Source: Pseudomonas sp. PDNC002 (GTDB lineage: Bacteria > Pseudomonadota > Gammaproteobacteria > Pseudomonadales > Pseudomonadaceae). From it: a stretch of 64,000 nucleotides of DNA. How positions within the stretch are numbered: the first letter of the stretch is position 1; the number at the start of each line of letters is the position of its first letter. Both the position numbers and the translations under genes were made by a program. Under the pieces are notes generated by a model. The model worked only from the letters and a program-made list of their open reading frames with translations. It made no database searches and was not told the DNA's origin. The stretch covers positions 1,743,501 through 1,807,500 of the forward strand of contig NZ_CP070356.1 of assembly GCF_016919445.1 (NCBI RefSeq), in the 5' to 3' direction. Shown here piece by piece: positions 56,277 through 63,921 of this stretch.

Positions 56277-57631
56277 CCTACTACGCACTTCTCACCACGA
56301 TCGGTGCCGGCAAGCTGGCGAATGCCACCGCGCTGGGCACCACCCTGAAAATCACCCAGCTCGCCGTCGGCGACGGCGGCGGCAACGTGCCGACCCCCGA
56401 TGCCAGCCGCACCCAACTGGTCAACGAAGTCCGCCGCGCGCCGCTGAACCGCCTGAGCGTCGACGCGGCCAACAGCTCGCAGATCATCGCCGAACAGGTC
56501 ATCCCCGAAGACGTGGGTGGCTGGTGGATCCGCGAGATGGGCCTGTACGACGAAGCCGGCGCGCTGATCGCCTACGCCAACTGCGCGCCCTCCTACAAAC
56601 CGCAACTGGTCGAAGGCAGCGGCCGCACCCAGACCGTGCGCATTGTGCTGATCGTCAGCAATGCTGCTTCGGTGGAGTTGAAGATCGATCCGAGTGTGGT
56701 GTTGGCGACGCGGGAGTATGTCGATTCGGCTTTTCTGACGCGAGTGGCGTCGGCAGCCAGCCTCGGGGTTGTCAAACTGGCAACAGCGGCAGAGGTCCAG
56801 GCTGGCACTGAGGCGACTCACAGCATTACACCTGCCTCACTGGCAACTCGAACTGCCACGGAAACGCGCACGGGCCTGATTGAGCTGGCAAGCGCTGCTG
56901 AGGTGCAAGCCAAGATCGATACCACACGAGCGGTCACGCCTGCTGGACTTTCCTCCTGCAAGGCATCCGAGGATGCATCCGGATTGGTGGAGCTCGCGAC
57001 CACTGCTGAAACAGTGTCCGGAGCGGATGCGGAGCGTGCTGTGACGCCGGCGGGTTTGAGCGCTCGAACTGCGACTGACACACGCACGGGGCTGGTGGAG
57101 TTGGCTACTGCCGCAGAGGTCCAGGCTAAGACGGACACCACCAGAGCGATTACTCCTGCCAGCCTGGCGGCGTGCACAGCGACCGAGGCTCGGGCTGGGT
57201 TGGTTGAACTCGCAACGACTACCGAAGCGGCAGCTGGCACAGACACGGAGCGAGCTGTAACTCCCGCAGGTCTCGTGTCCGGCATCAGCTCACGTTTTAA
57301 TGCTGAAAACGTCTGGCGATCTGCGTCTGTGGTCCTGAACGTGGCTGGCGCCGTCAAGTATGAACGCTTGCCCACGGGGCTGGTGCGAATGTTCGGCACA
57401 GTCATTTCTACCGGCAATAGTGAGGGCAAGGGGACTGTGCGGATTAACTTTCCGTTCGCGTTGAGCTCCGTCTGGTCAGTCGTTGCGACTGAGTACCAAG
57501 CCGAGTCGACCGTTGGCTCGGGAATTCAGGCATCTCCCAACGTGGTTACCGGTTCATACGTGGACATCTGCTTCAAAACCTTCCCAAACGGTGCCTTGCG
57601 CATCGACTACCAGATACTTGGTAGCGTCTGA
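56267..57631 (+). CDS. Tail fibre with five 36-residue repeats
   Basis: 454 residues, shorter than the about 700-residue R-pyocin fibre. N-terminal 155 residues are the phage tail-collar/fibre attachment domain (ITQLAVGDGGGNVPTPD; WWIREMGLYDEAGALIAYAN). Residues 162-341 are five tandem 36-residue repeats of the GLVELATAAEVQAKTDTTRAV-type (in part), as in P2-like fibre shafts. Residues 342-454 are a unique tip (FGTVISTGNSEGKG; RIDYQILGSV) that should bind the receptor. GC drops in the repeat and tip part. No chaperone gene follows. The tip probably sets which strains are killed, most likely by LPS recognition. Confidence 0.9.
   Translation: MAVTYYALLTTIGAGKLANATALGTTLKITQLAVGDGGGNVPTPDASRTQLVNEVRRAPLNRLSVDAANSSQIIAEQVIPEDVGGWWIREMGLYDEAGALIAYANCAPSYKPQLVEGSGRTQTVRIVLIVSNAASVELKIDPSVVLATREYVDSAFLTRVASAASLGVVKLATAAEVQAGTEATHSITPASLATRTATETRTGLIELASAAEVQAKIDTTRAVTPAGLSSCKASEDASGLVELATTAETVSGADAERAVTPAGLSARTATDTRTGLVELATAAEVQAKTDTTRAITPASLAACTATEARAGLVELATTTEAAAGTDTERAVTPAGLVSGISSRFNAENVWRSASVVLNVAGAVKYERLPTGLVRMFGTVISTGNSEGKGTVRINFPFALSSVWSVVATEYQAESTVGSGIQASPNVVTGSYVDICFKTFPNGALRIDYQILGSV
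56750..57289 (+). repeat. Five degenerate 108-bp repeats in the fibre shaft
   Basis: Five in-frame units of 108 bp (36 codons) starting at 56750. Each carries G-L/V-V/I-x-L-A-T/S followed 20 residues later by R/S-A/I-V/I-T-P-A-G/S-L. Units 2 and 4 are most alike, as are 3 and 5, which suggests a two-unit duplication. Such repeats let shafts lengthen or shorten by recombination. Confidence 0.9.
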
Positions 57632-57773
57632 AGCTGCTTTCTGACAGTTGCTTACGATCAACTGCAGTTTCGTTCCATGAGCCTGTCTGCACTGCCCTTA
57701 CGACGGGGCACGTAAGAGAAAGGCTCGCCACATCAGCACGATGTCCTTTCGACCTGCTGAACGTCCTAAAGCC

Positions 57774-57796
57774 AACCGCCTCCCGGCGGTTTTTTT
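57774..57796 (+). terminator. Intrinsic terminator between fibre and sheath
   Basis: AACCGCC-TCCC-GGCGGTT plus seven T, ending 18 bp before the sheath ATG. Bases 57632-57773 contain no chaperone or other gene that I can support. Confidence 0.85.
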
Positions 57797-57814
57797 ATGT
57801 CTGGAGAAAACCCT

Positions 57815-58975
57815 ATGAGCTTCTTTCACGGCGTCACCGTGACCAATGTCGACGTCGGTGCGCGCACCATTGCGCTGCCGTCGTCCTCGATCATCGGCCT
57901 GGTGGATACCTTCACCCCCGATAGCAAGCTGACCGCCCAGGCCGATGTGCCGGTGCTGCTCACCAGCCTGCGTGAAGCGGCCGCCGCCTTCGGTACCGCG
58001 TCGGCGATCTACAAGTCCTGCACCGCCATCTTCACCCAGTCCGCCGCGGTGGTCGTGGCGGTGGGCGTGGCCAAGATCGAGGATGCGGCACAGCTGACTT
58101 CCGCGATCATCGGCACCGTCACCGAGGCCGGCCAGCGTACCGGCCTGCAGGCGCTGCTCGATGGCAAGTCGCGCTTCAATGCCCAACCGCGCCTGCTGAT
58201 CGCGCCGAAGCACTCCGCCACCCAGGCCGTGGCTACTGCCATGGGCGCTCTGGCCGAGAAGCTGCGCGCCATCGCCATTGTCGACGGCCCGAACACCACC
58301 GACGAGGCAGCAATCGCCTACGCCGAAGAGTTCGGCAGCAAGCGCATCTACCTGGTCGATCCGGGTGTGCAGTACTGGGACACCACCAGTAGCGCCACTG
58401 TTGGCGCACCGGCATCCGCCAACGCTGCCGCGCTGTTCGCCTGGACCGACAGCCAGTACGGCTTCTGGTCCTCGCCGTCGAACAAGGAGCTGCTCGGCAT
58501 CACCGGCACCGGCCGCCCGATCGAGTTCCTCGACGGCGACGAGACCTGCCGCGCCAACCTGCTCAACAACGCCAACATCACCACCATCATCCGCGACGAC
58601 GGCTATCGCCTGTGGGGCAATCGCACCCTCTCCAGCGACGCCAAGTGGGCCTTCGTGACCCGCGTGCGGACCATGGACATGGTGATGGACGCGATCCTCG
58701 CCGGGCACAAGTGGGCGGTCGACCGGGGCATCACCAAGACCTACGTGAAGGACGTCACCGAGGGCCTGCAGGCCTTCATGCGCGACTTGAAGAACCAGGG
58801 CGCGGTGATCGACTTCGAGGTCTACGCCGACCCGGAACTCAACACCGCCAGCCAACTGGCCCAGGGCAAGGTGTACTGGAACATCCGCTTCACCGACGTA
58901 CCGCCTGCCGAGAACCCCAACTTCCGCGTCGAGGTGACCGATCAGTGGCTCACCGAAGTCCTGGACGCAGCTTAA
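57815..58975 (+). CDS. Tail sheath protein (FI)
   Basis: 386 residues of the contractile sheath family. Starts MSFFHGVTVTNVDVGARTIA; conserved FGSKRIYLVDPGV, FWSSPSNKELLGITG, and the C-terminal NIRFTDVPPAENPNFRVEVT. Polymerises round the tube and contracts to drive it into the target. GGAG upstream; the Met six codons upstream sits in the terminator tail and is less likely. Counterpart of PA0622. Confidence 0.96.
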   Translation: MSFFHGVTVTNVDVGARTIALPSSSIIGLVDTFTPDSKLTAQADVPVLLTSLREAAAAFGTASAIYKSCTAIFTQSAAVVVAVGVAKIEDAAQLTSAIIGTVTEAGQRTGLQALLDGKSRFNAQPRLLIAPKHSATQAVATAMGALAEKLRAIAIVDGPNTTDEAAIAYAEEFGSKRIYLVDPGVQYWDTTSSATVGAPASANAAALFAWTDSQYGFWSSPSNKELLGITGTGRPIEFLDGDETCRANLLNNANITTIIRDDGYRLWGNRTLSSDAKWAFVTRVRTMDMVMDAILAGHKWAVDRGITKTYVKDVTEGLQAFMRDLKNQGAVIDFEVYADPELNTASQLAQGKVYWNIRFTDVPPAENPNFRVEVTDQWLTEVLDAA

Positions 58976-58987
58976 GGAGAACCCCAG

Positions 58988-59491
58988 ATGATTCCGCAGA
59001 TCCTCACCAACACCAACCTCTTCGTCGACGGCGTCAGCTTTGCCGGTGACGTACCGTCCCTCACCCTGCCGGCCCTCAAGGTCAAGACCCAGGAGTACCG
59101 TGCCGGCGGCATGGATGCACCGGTCCTGCTCGACATGGGCCTGGAGGCGATGGAAGCCAAGTTCACCACCAACGGCGCGCGCCGCGAGGCGATGAAGTTC
59201 TTCGGCCTGAGCGACCAGGGTTCCTTCAACGGCACCTTCCGCGGCTCGTTCAAGACCCAGAAGGGCGGCACCGTGCCGGTGGTCGCCACCGTGCGCGGCC
59301 TGCTCAAGGAAGTCGATCAGGGCGAGTGGAAGGCCAACGAACTGGCTGCCTGCACCTACAGCGTGGCGGTCACCTACTACAAGCTGGAAATCGAAGGCCG
59401 CGAGATGTTCGAAATCGACCCGGTCAACTCCGTGCGCAAGATCAACGGCGTTGATCAGCTCGCCGCGCTGCGCGCTGACCTGGGCGTCTGA
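58988..59491 (+). CDS. Tail tube protein (FII)
   Basis: 167 residues, phage major tail tube family: MIPQILTNTNLFVDGVSFAGD, GLEAMEAKFTTNGA, YYKLEIEGREMFEIDPVN. Stacks as hexamers to form the ion-conducting tube. AAGGAG 8 bp upstream. Counterpart of PA0623. Confidence 0.95.
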   Translation: MIPQILTNTNLFVDGVSFAGDVPSLTLPALKVKTQEYRAGGMDAPVLLDMGLEAMEAKFTTNGARREAMKFFGLSDQGSFNGTFRGSFKTQKGGTVPVVATVRGLLKEVDQGEWKANELAACTYSVAVTYYKLEIEGREMFEIDPVNSVRKINGVDQLAALRADLGV

Positions 59492-59502
59492 GGAGAACCC
59501 TG

Positions 59503-59844
59503 ATGCAAGACTCCGTCAAACAGCCCGCGTGGCTGAACCTGTCCGACGACGCGGCGGTGGTGAAGCTGTCCCGCCCGACCTCCTGCAATGGCGTCGAGGT
59601 CGACGCCCTCACCCTGCGCGCGCCGACCGTGCGCGACATCCGCCTGGCGAGCAAGGTCGCCAGCGATGACGAGGAGCGCGAACTGCAATTGTTCGCCTCG
59701 TTGGCGCAGGTGAGCCGCCAGGACCTGGAGGGGCTCAAGCTCAGCGACTACCAGCGCCTGCAGCACGCCTACTTTCGCCTGGTGCGAGAGGACGCGGATG
59801 AGCTTCGCGCGGATGCGCCAGCTGGCGCGGCGACTGGCGGCTGA
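59503..59844 (+). CDS. Tail assembly chaperone E
   Basis: 113 residues, phage tail protein E family: VDALTLRAPTVRDIRLASKV, ERELQLFASLAQVSRQDLEGLKLSDYQRLQ. It coats the tape measure during tube assembly. Followed by an overlapping short E' frame, as in P2-type tails where the pair is made by frameshifting. Counterpart of PA0624. Confidence 0.9.
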   Translation: MQDSVKQPAWLNLSDDAAVVKLSRPTSCNGVEVDALTLRAPTVRDIRLASKVASDDEERELQLFASLAQVSRQDLEGLKLSDYQRLQHAYFRLVREDADELRADAPAGAATGG

Positions 59845-59923
59845 GTCGGGCTTCACGGCCGGCGAACTGGAGCGCATGACCCTCAGCGACCTGCGTTGGT
59901 GGCTGGGGGACGAAGCGGGCTAG
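59798..59923 (+). CDS. E' (GpE-like) tail assembly chaperone extension
   Basis: 41 residues, MSFARMRQLARRLAAESGFT..., with the GpE-like pattern aromatic/Gly, E-L-x-x-M-T-L-S-D-L-x-x-W. It overlaps E in the +1 (equivalently -2) frame. It has its own AGAGGA (59787-59792) 5 bp before ATG, so it could be translated independently or as a fusion after a non-standard shift. Too short for normal gene callers. Confidence 0.7.
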   Translation: MSFARMRQLARRLAAESGFTAGELERMTLSDLRWWLGDEAG

Positions 59924-59933
59924 TTCGCCCGTA

Positions 59934-59960
59934 AGGAGGCACCGTGCTCCGGTGCCTCCT
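59934..59960 (+). other. Hairpin hiding a ribosome site before the tape measure gene
   Basis: Perfect stem AGGAGGCACC / GGTGCCTCCT with a 7-base loop that begins with GTG (59944). The AGGAGG and this GTG are in frame with the tape measure gene, so the hairpin masks a complete initiation site. No T run. Confidence 0.7.
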
Positions 59961-59979
59961 GTCGTCAGAGGGGAGTGAA

Positions 59980-61800
59980 ATGAATATGAGTGAAAGCCCA
60001 AGGGTGACGGTAGTCCTCGGCCCCGAATTGGGGGAGGCATTAGGGCGGTCGCTTGGCGGGACGCTGAAGGACTCGCTCGGTCTGGCCGTCGCCGATGCCT
60101 TGCTGCGCCTGGAGAGTGCCCGCGCTGGTCGTGCCACGGAGCGAGCAGGCGGCGCACCGCCGAGCCTGGATCTGCATCAATCGTGGCGCGACGGGGCGCA
60201 AAGCGGGAACGACCTGGCTCAGCAGACTCTTGAAGCCCTCCGAGAAATTGCCACGCTGCTTCGTCAACCGGGAGCCGTAGCGGCGCGACCCGTCGCAGGA
60301 CCGCTCGGCAGCACCGCAACTGCCTTGCCACCCGTCGCGTACGAGTGGTCCAAGAAAGAATCCGCGATTCCCGAGGCCTTCTCCGGTCCCAAGGAGGCCG
60401 CGGTATTCGGACTTCGCAATGCGCTCCAGTACGAGCAGCGCATTCAGGAAATTGCCGTCAGGGGAGGATTGGCGCCGGGCAAGGCATCCGAGACCCTGGT
60501 GGCGAAGCAGGTCGAAGCGGCTGCCAGGGGCAGCGGCATGGATTCCAGCGCTGCGCTGGATATGGTCCGACTGATGATGAATGCCGGACTCACGCTTGAG
60601 AGGAGCCTGCAATATCTGCCCGCGGCGACAAAGCTTCAGTACGGCAAGGCGCTGACATCTGAAGCTGTGGTGGGCCTTGTCACGAATATCCAGCAGCAGG
60701 GCAGCGGCGATGCGGCGGAAGTGGAGCGCGGCCTGGGTGTGATCTCCTGGCGCGCCCGGCAGGAAGGCGTGTCCGTCGAGCAGTTGGTCCGCCGATTGGA
60801 CGCCGATCAGGACGCACGTTCCTGGAAGCAGGTTCTGCAGCGTCCCGAGCAGATGCTGGTCGATCCTGGCGTGGAATTGCAGAGCTCAGTCGATGCTCGA
60901 CGCAATACCGTGCAGGGGCGGCGTAATGCTGCGGAGAATGCCCTGGGCGGCATGCTCCAGGCCGGCGGGAGCGTTAGCCTGAGGGCAATGGATGCGGGGT
61001 TGCCAGCGGCCACGGGCGTTGCCACAGGTTTGACTCGGGCAGCCTCTCTGGATGGCGCGCGGATGGCTCTGGCAACGCTTCAGTTCGGTCTGGCACAGGA
61101 CATGGTTGCCGACTTTGCTGCGGGGTTGGGCTACGAAAAACAAGCGCAGGGCATTCGTTCCCTGGACCTCGGTCCGCTGCGATCTCCTGGAGCCTTTATC
61201 GATTATTTTCGGGAGCGGCTGGCGGGCGAGAAGCCGTCGCCCAATGCCTCGGCGACAGGGCGCCTGCCATCACTGGGGCAGGCTCTGAGCCAGACTCTGC
61301 AGCACCAGACGCTTGTTCAGATCAGCCCTGTCTCTCCCAACGAGTCGTTGCTTGATCGTTGGCGCGCTGTGGGCGGGGCCGTTGGTGCTCCGGCAGACTC
61401 TCCGACGGTGGGCCCCTCGGTTGCTGGCGTCGTGGGTGGAGGACTGCTCGCTGCCTTGATGTTTTCCCCGATGGGCAGTCTGATCGGAACCACCCTCGGC
61501 ACCCTGGCGGGCCAGGACGCTGGCGACAACGGGGCGGCGGCAAAATCGGGCACATCCCGCGATGCGGAGCACACGCCGGTGCAACCACCATTGAGCGATC
61601 CCGGCTCTGTCAGCGGTGCCTTGGCCCCAGACCAGGCGCAGAACTGGACGTTCTCTCCGCAGATCAGCATCAACGTAGCCGGCAATGTCAGCGACCCCGA
61701 TCAACTGGCCAACGAACTGCTACCGCGCTTGCGGCGGATGCTGGCGGATTTCTCTCAGGACCGGCAGCGCGATGCGCTGTTCGACATGGCCGTGGTTTAA
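59980..61800 (+). CDS. Tail tape measure protein
   Basis: 606 residues from ATG 59980 (AGGGGAG upstream); alternative GTG 59944 adds 12 residues but its ribosome site is in a hairpin. Position between E/E' and gpU identifies it as the tape measure. Mostly helical; hydrophobic segment near residues 480-510 (VAGVVGGGLLAALMFSPMGS) as tape measures have. The sequence is divergent and GC is lower than in neighbours. Its length sets tail length; at 606 residues the tail should be shorter than one set by a 700-800-residue tape such as P2 gpT. Counterpart of PA0625. Confidence 0.85.
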   Translation: MNMSESPRVTVVLGPELGEALGRSLGGTLKDSLGLAVADALLRLESARAGRATERAGGAPPSLDLHQSWRDGAQSGNDLAQQTLEALREIATLLRQPGAVAARPVAGPLGSTATALPPVAYEWSKKESAIPEAFSGPKEAAVFGLRNALQYEQRIQEIAVRGGLAPGKASETLVAKQVEAAARGSGMDSSAALDMVRLMMNAGLTLERSLQYLPAATKLQYGKALTSEAVVGLVTNIQQQGSGDAAEVERGLGVISWRARQEGVSVEQLVRRLDADQDARSWKQVLQRPEQMLVDPGVELQSSVDARRNTVQGRRNAAENALGGMLQAGGSVSLRAMDAGLPAATGVATGLTRAASLDGARMALATLQFGLAQDMVADFAAGLGYEKQAQGIRSLDLGPLRSPGAFIDYFRERLAGEKPSPNASATGRLPSLGQALSQTLQHQTLVQISPVSPNESLLDRWRAVGGAVGAPADSPTVGPSVAGVVGGGLLAALMFSPMGSLIGTTLGTLAGQDAGDNGAAAKSGTSRDAEHTPVQPPLSDPGSVSGALAPDQAQNWTFSPQISINVAGNVSDPDQLANELLPRLRRMLADFSQDRQRDALFDMAVV

Positions 61801-61809
61801 GGAGGCGGT

Positions 61810-62679
61810 ATGGCGTATTGGCAACAGATGCAGAACGGCCTGTCGCAGCTAGCCCAGGCAGCCGAGGATGGCCGCCGCGACCTGGACGAGGTGATCGCGC
61901 CGGTGAACGGCGCCGTCAGTGAAATCCGTGGCGCGGCCGGCGAGCTGGAAGGTTTGCCGGGTGTTTCGCCGGAGATGGCGGGCAAGGTGCAGCGTGCGAT
62001 GCAGGGGATCGAGCGCGCGCAGGTGAAGGTCAACAAGGTGGTCAACACCTACAACAGCGCTGCGCGAGCCTTGAAGGGCATCGATGAACGCATGCAGGGG
62101 TTGGGCGAGCAGGTGGACCGGGCCAGGAAGGCGGTGGACAAGGTCATCGGCAAGGTCGGTGATTCGCTGGGTTCGATACTGCCCAGCTCGGTACTGGCGC
62201 CCAAGCCCTCGCCGGGTGATTTCATGTGCGCGATCCCCCAGCCGCATCTGCTGGTCATGACGGTGCTGGGTTCGCAGACGCAGTTCTACTTCAATATCGA
62301 CACGGTGCCCTTCGAATCGGCGATTCGCACCAGCCAGCTCACCTGGAAGGAGCAGGCGCGGCTGGGCCGCCGGGGGGCGCTGCAGTACGTCGGCGTTGGC
62401 ACGGAGACGCTGCAGCTGAAGGCGACGATCATGCCGGCCTTGTCGCGAGTCGCGGGTCAGCGTGTGGGGTGGGAGAACCCGAACCAGCTGCGCGAGATTG
62501 CCTTGAGCGGCAAACCGGTGAGCCTGATCAGCGGCTACGGGGATCCCCTGGGAACCTGGTGCCTGACCAAGGTCACCGAGACACAGAGTTCTTTGCTCAC
62601 CAATGGTCTCCCTCGTAATCAAGCCTTCGAACTGGAGTTCAACCGCTATGGCGACGACAACGATCTATCGCAGCAGTAA
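61810..62679 (+). CDS. Tail protein gpU-like with N-terminal helical extension
   Basis: 289 residues. The first about 135 are helical/coiled-coil (MAYWQQMQNGLSQLAQAAED...). The rest is the P2 gpU domain: CAIPQPHLLVMTVLGSQTQF, RRGALQYVGVGTETLQLKAT and GYGDPLGTWCLTKVTET. P2 gpU is only about 160 residues, so the extension is extra, as in the R-pyocin PA0626. Strong AAGGAGG. Overlaps gpX by 32 bp. Confidence 0.9.
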   Translation: MAYWQQMQNGLSQLAQAAEDGRRDLDEVIAPVNGAVSEIRGAAGELEGLPGVSPEMAGKVQRAMQGIERAQVKVNKVVNTYNSAARALKGIDERMQGLGEQVDRARKAVDKVIGKVGDSLGSILPSSVLAPKPSPGDFMCAIPQPHLLVMTVLGSQTQFYFNIDTVPFESAIRTSQLTWKEQARLGRRGALQYVGVGTETLQLKATIMPALSRVAGQRVGWENPNQLREIALSGKPVSLISGYGDPLGTWCLTKVTETQSSLLTNGLPRNQAFELEFNRYGDDNDLSQQ

Positions 62680-62860
62680 TGGCGACGTATTGGATCAGCT
62701 CTGCCATCAGCGCTACGGCCACCTCAAGGGCTGCGTGGAAGCGGTGTTGAATGCCAATCCTGGCCTGGCCGATGAGCCACAACCACTGCGCTCGGGCGTG
62801 CTGATCCGCATGCCCGAGCTGGCGGCGCCGGACAACCCGCAGGTCCGCTTGTGGGATTGA
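62648..62860 (+). CDS. Tail protein X (gpX, LysM-like)
   Basis: 70 residues: MATTTIYRSSNGDVLDQLCHQ, YGHLKGCVEAVLNANPGLAD, RSGVLIRMPEL. Tail X/LysM-like module connecting hub and tube. Begins within the last 32 bp of gpU in another frame. Counterpart of PA0627. Confidence 0.9.
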   Translation: MATTTIYRSSNGDVLDQLCHQRYGHLKGCVEAVLNANPGLADEPQPLRSGVLIRMPELAAPDNPQVRLWD

Positions 62861-62878
62861 TTCGGCTGTTCCATCCAG

Positions 62879-62902
62879 GCCCCGCGCAAGCGGGGCTTTT
62901 TT
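62879..62902 (+). terminator. Intrinsic terminator between gpX and gpD
   Basis: GCCCCGC-GCAA-GCGGGGC (GNRA tetraloop) followed by six T, ending 14 bp before gpD. A textbook terminator inside the operon, again requiring readthrough for gpD and endolysin. Confidence 0.93.
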
Positions 62903-62915
62903 ATTCGGGTGACCC

Positions 62916-63920
62916 ATGAAACCTGTCTTTCGCATCGTCGCCGATGGGCGCGACATCACGGCACAGGTCAACGACCGCGTGCTCGAGCTGGAAGTGACCG
63001 ACAAGCATGGCCTGGAATCGGACACGCTTTCGCTCACTCTCGACGACCGCGCCGGCACCGTGGCATTGCCTCGGCGTGGCGCAGAGCTGGCGTTGTACCT
63101 GGGCTACGGGGAAACGGGTGTGGCCCCGATGGGGCGCTACAAGGTTGACACCATCACCTTCAGCGGTGCGCCGGACACCCTGGTGATCAAGGCCAAGTCT
63201 GCGGACTCGCGCAACCTCGCAAAGTCCATACGCAGTGACAGCTGGGAGAACGTGACGCTGGCGGAGATCGTCGAGCGCATCGCCGCCCGCAACGGCTGGA
63301 AAGCCCAGTGCGAGGTGAAGACGCGGATCGTCCGCGCGGACCAGATCAACGAGTCTGACTATCACTTCATTACCCGGCTGGCGCGGCAGTACGACTGCAC
63401 GGCAAAGATCGCCGATCTGAAGCTGCTGGTCATGCCGCGTCAGGCTGGCCGCAGCGCATCGGGGCAGTCGCTGGACTCCGTGCTACTCAAGCGCGAGGAC
63501 GTCAGCTCCTTCAGCTTCACCCTAGATGATCGCAAGGTCGTCGCGAAGGTGGTCGTGCCTTACCAGGGGGCCGACGGGACACTGAAACTGGTGACGGAAA
63601 CCAACCAGCACGCGCCCAGGAAGGTGCTGGCCGAGTACGTCGAACGCCATGTCCAGGCCAACGAAGCAGCGGCGCAACAACTGGCCAAATCGCGCCTGGC
63701 GGACTTCAACCGGCAGACCGCTGGCGTTCGCCTGCAACTGCCTGGCCGCACTGATCTGTTCGCCGAGTGCCGCGTCGAGCTGAGCGGCTTCAAGGCGGGG
63801 GTCGATGGCGTTTACCTGGTCGATACCGTTACCCAGCACTACGACGCGAACGGCTGGACCACCCGTGTGCTGTGCAATGGCGGCAACGATGGCAAGGCGC
63901 AGGCGGGGGAGGGCGGCTGA
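62916..63920 (+). CDS. Baseplate hub / late control protein gpD
   Basis: 334 residues, phage late control D family (gp27-like hub): MKPVFRIVADGRDITAQVNDR, ALYLGYGETGVAPMGRYKVD, INESDYHFITRLARQYDCTAKI. Trimeric hub that joins spike and tube. Counterpart of PA0628. Downstream endolysin starts one base after its stop. Confidence 0.93.
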   Translation: MKPVFRIVADGRDITAQVNDRVLELEVTDKHGLESDTLSLTLDDRAGTVALPRRGAELALYLGYGETGVAPMGRYKVDTITFSGAPDTLVIKAKSADSRNLAKSIRSDSWENVTLAEIVERIAARNGWKAQCEVKTRIVRADQINESDYHFITRLARQYDCTAKIADLKLLVMPRQAGRSASGQSLDSVLLKREDVSSFSFTLDDRKVVAKVVVPYQGADGTLKLVTETNQHAPRKVLAEYVERHVQANEAAAQQLAKSRLADFNRQTAGVRLQLPGRTDLFAECRVELSGFKAGVDGVYLVDTVTQHYDANGWTTRVLCNGGNDGKAQAGEGG

Positions 63921-63921
63921 G

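Noticed and set aside
59800-59844. Standard -1 frameshift between E and E'
   Set aside because: The E' frame is +1/-2 relative to E and no slippery heptamer is visible near the end of E.
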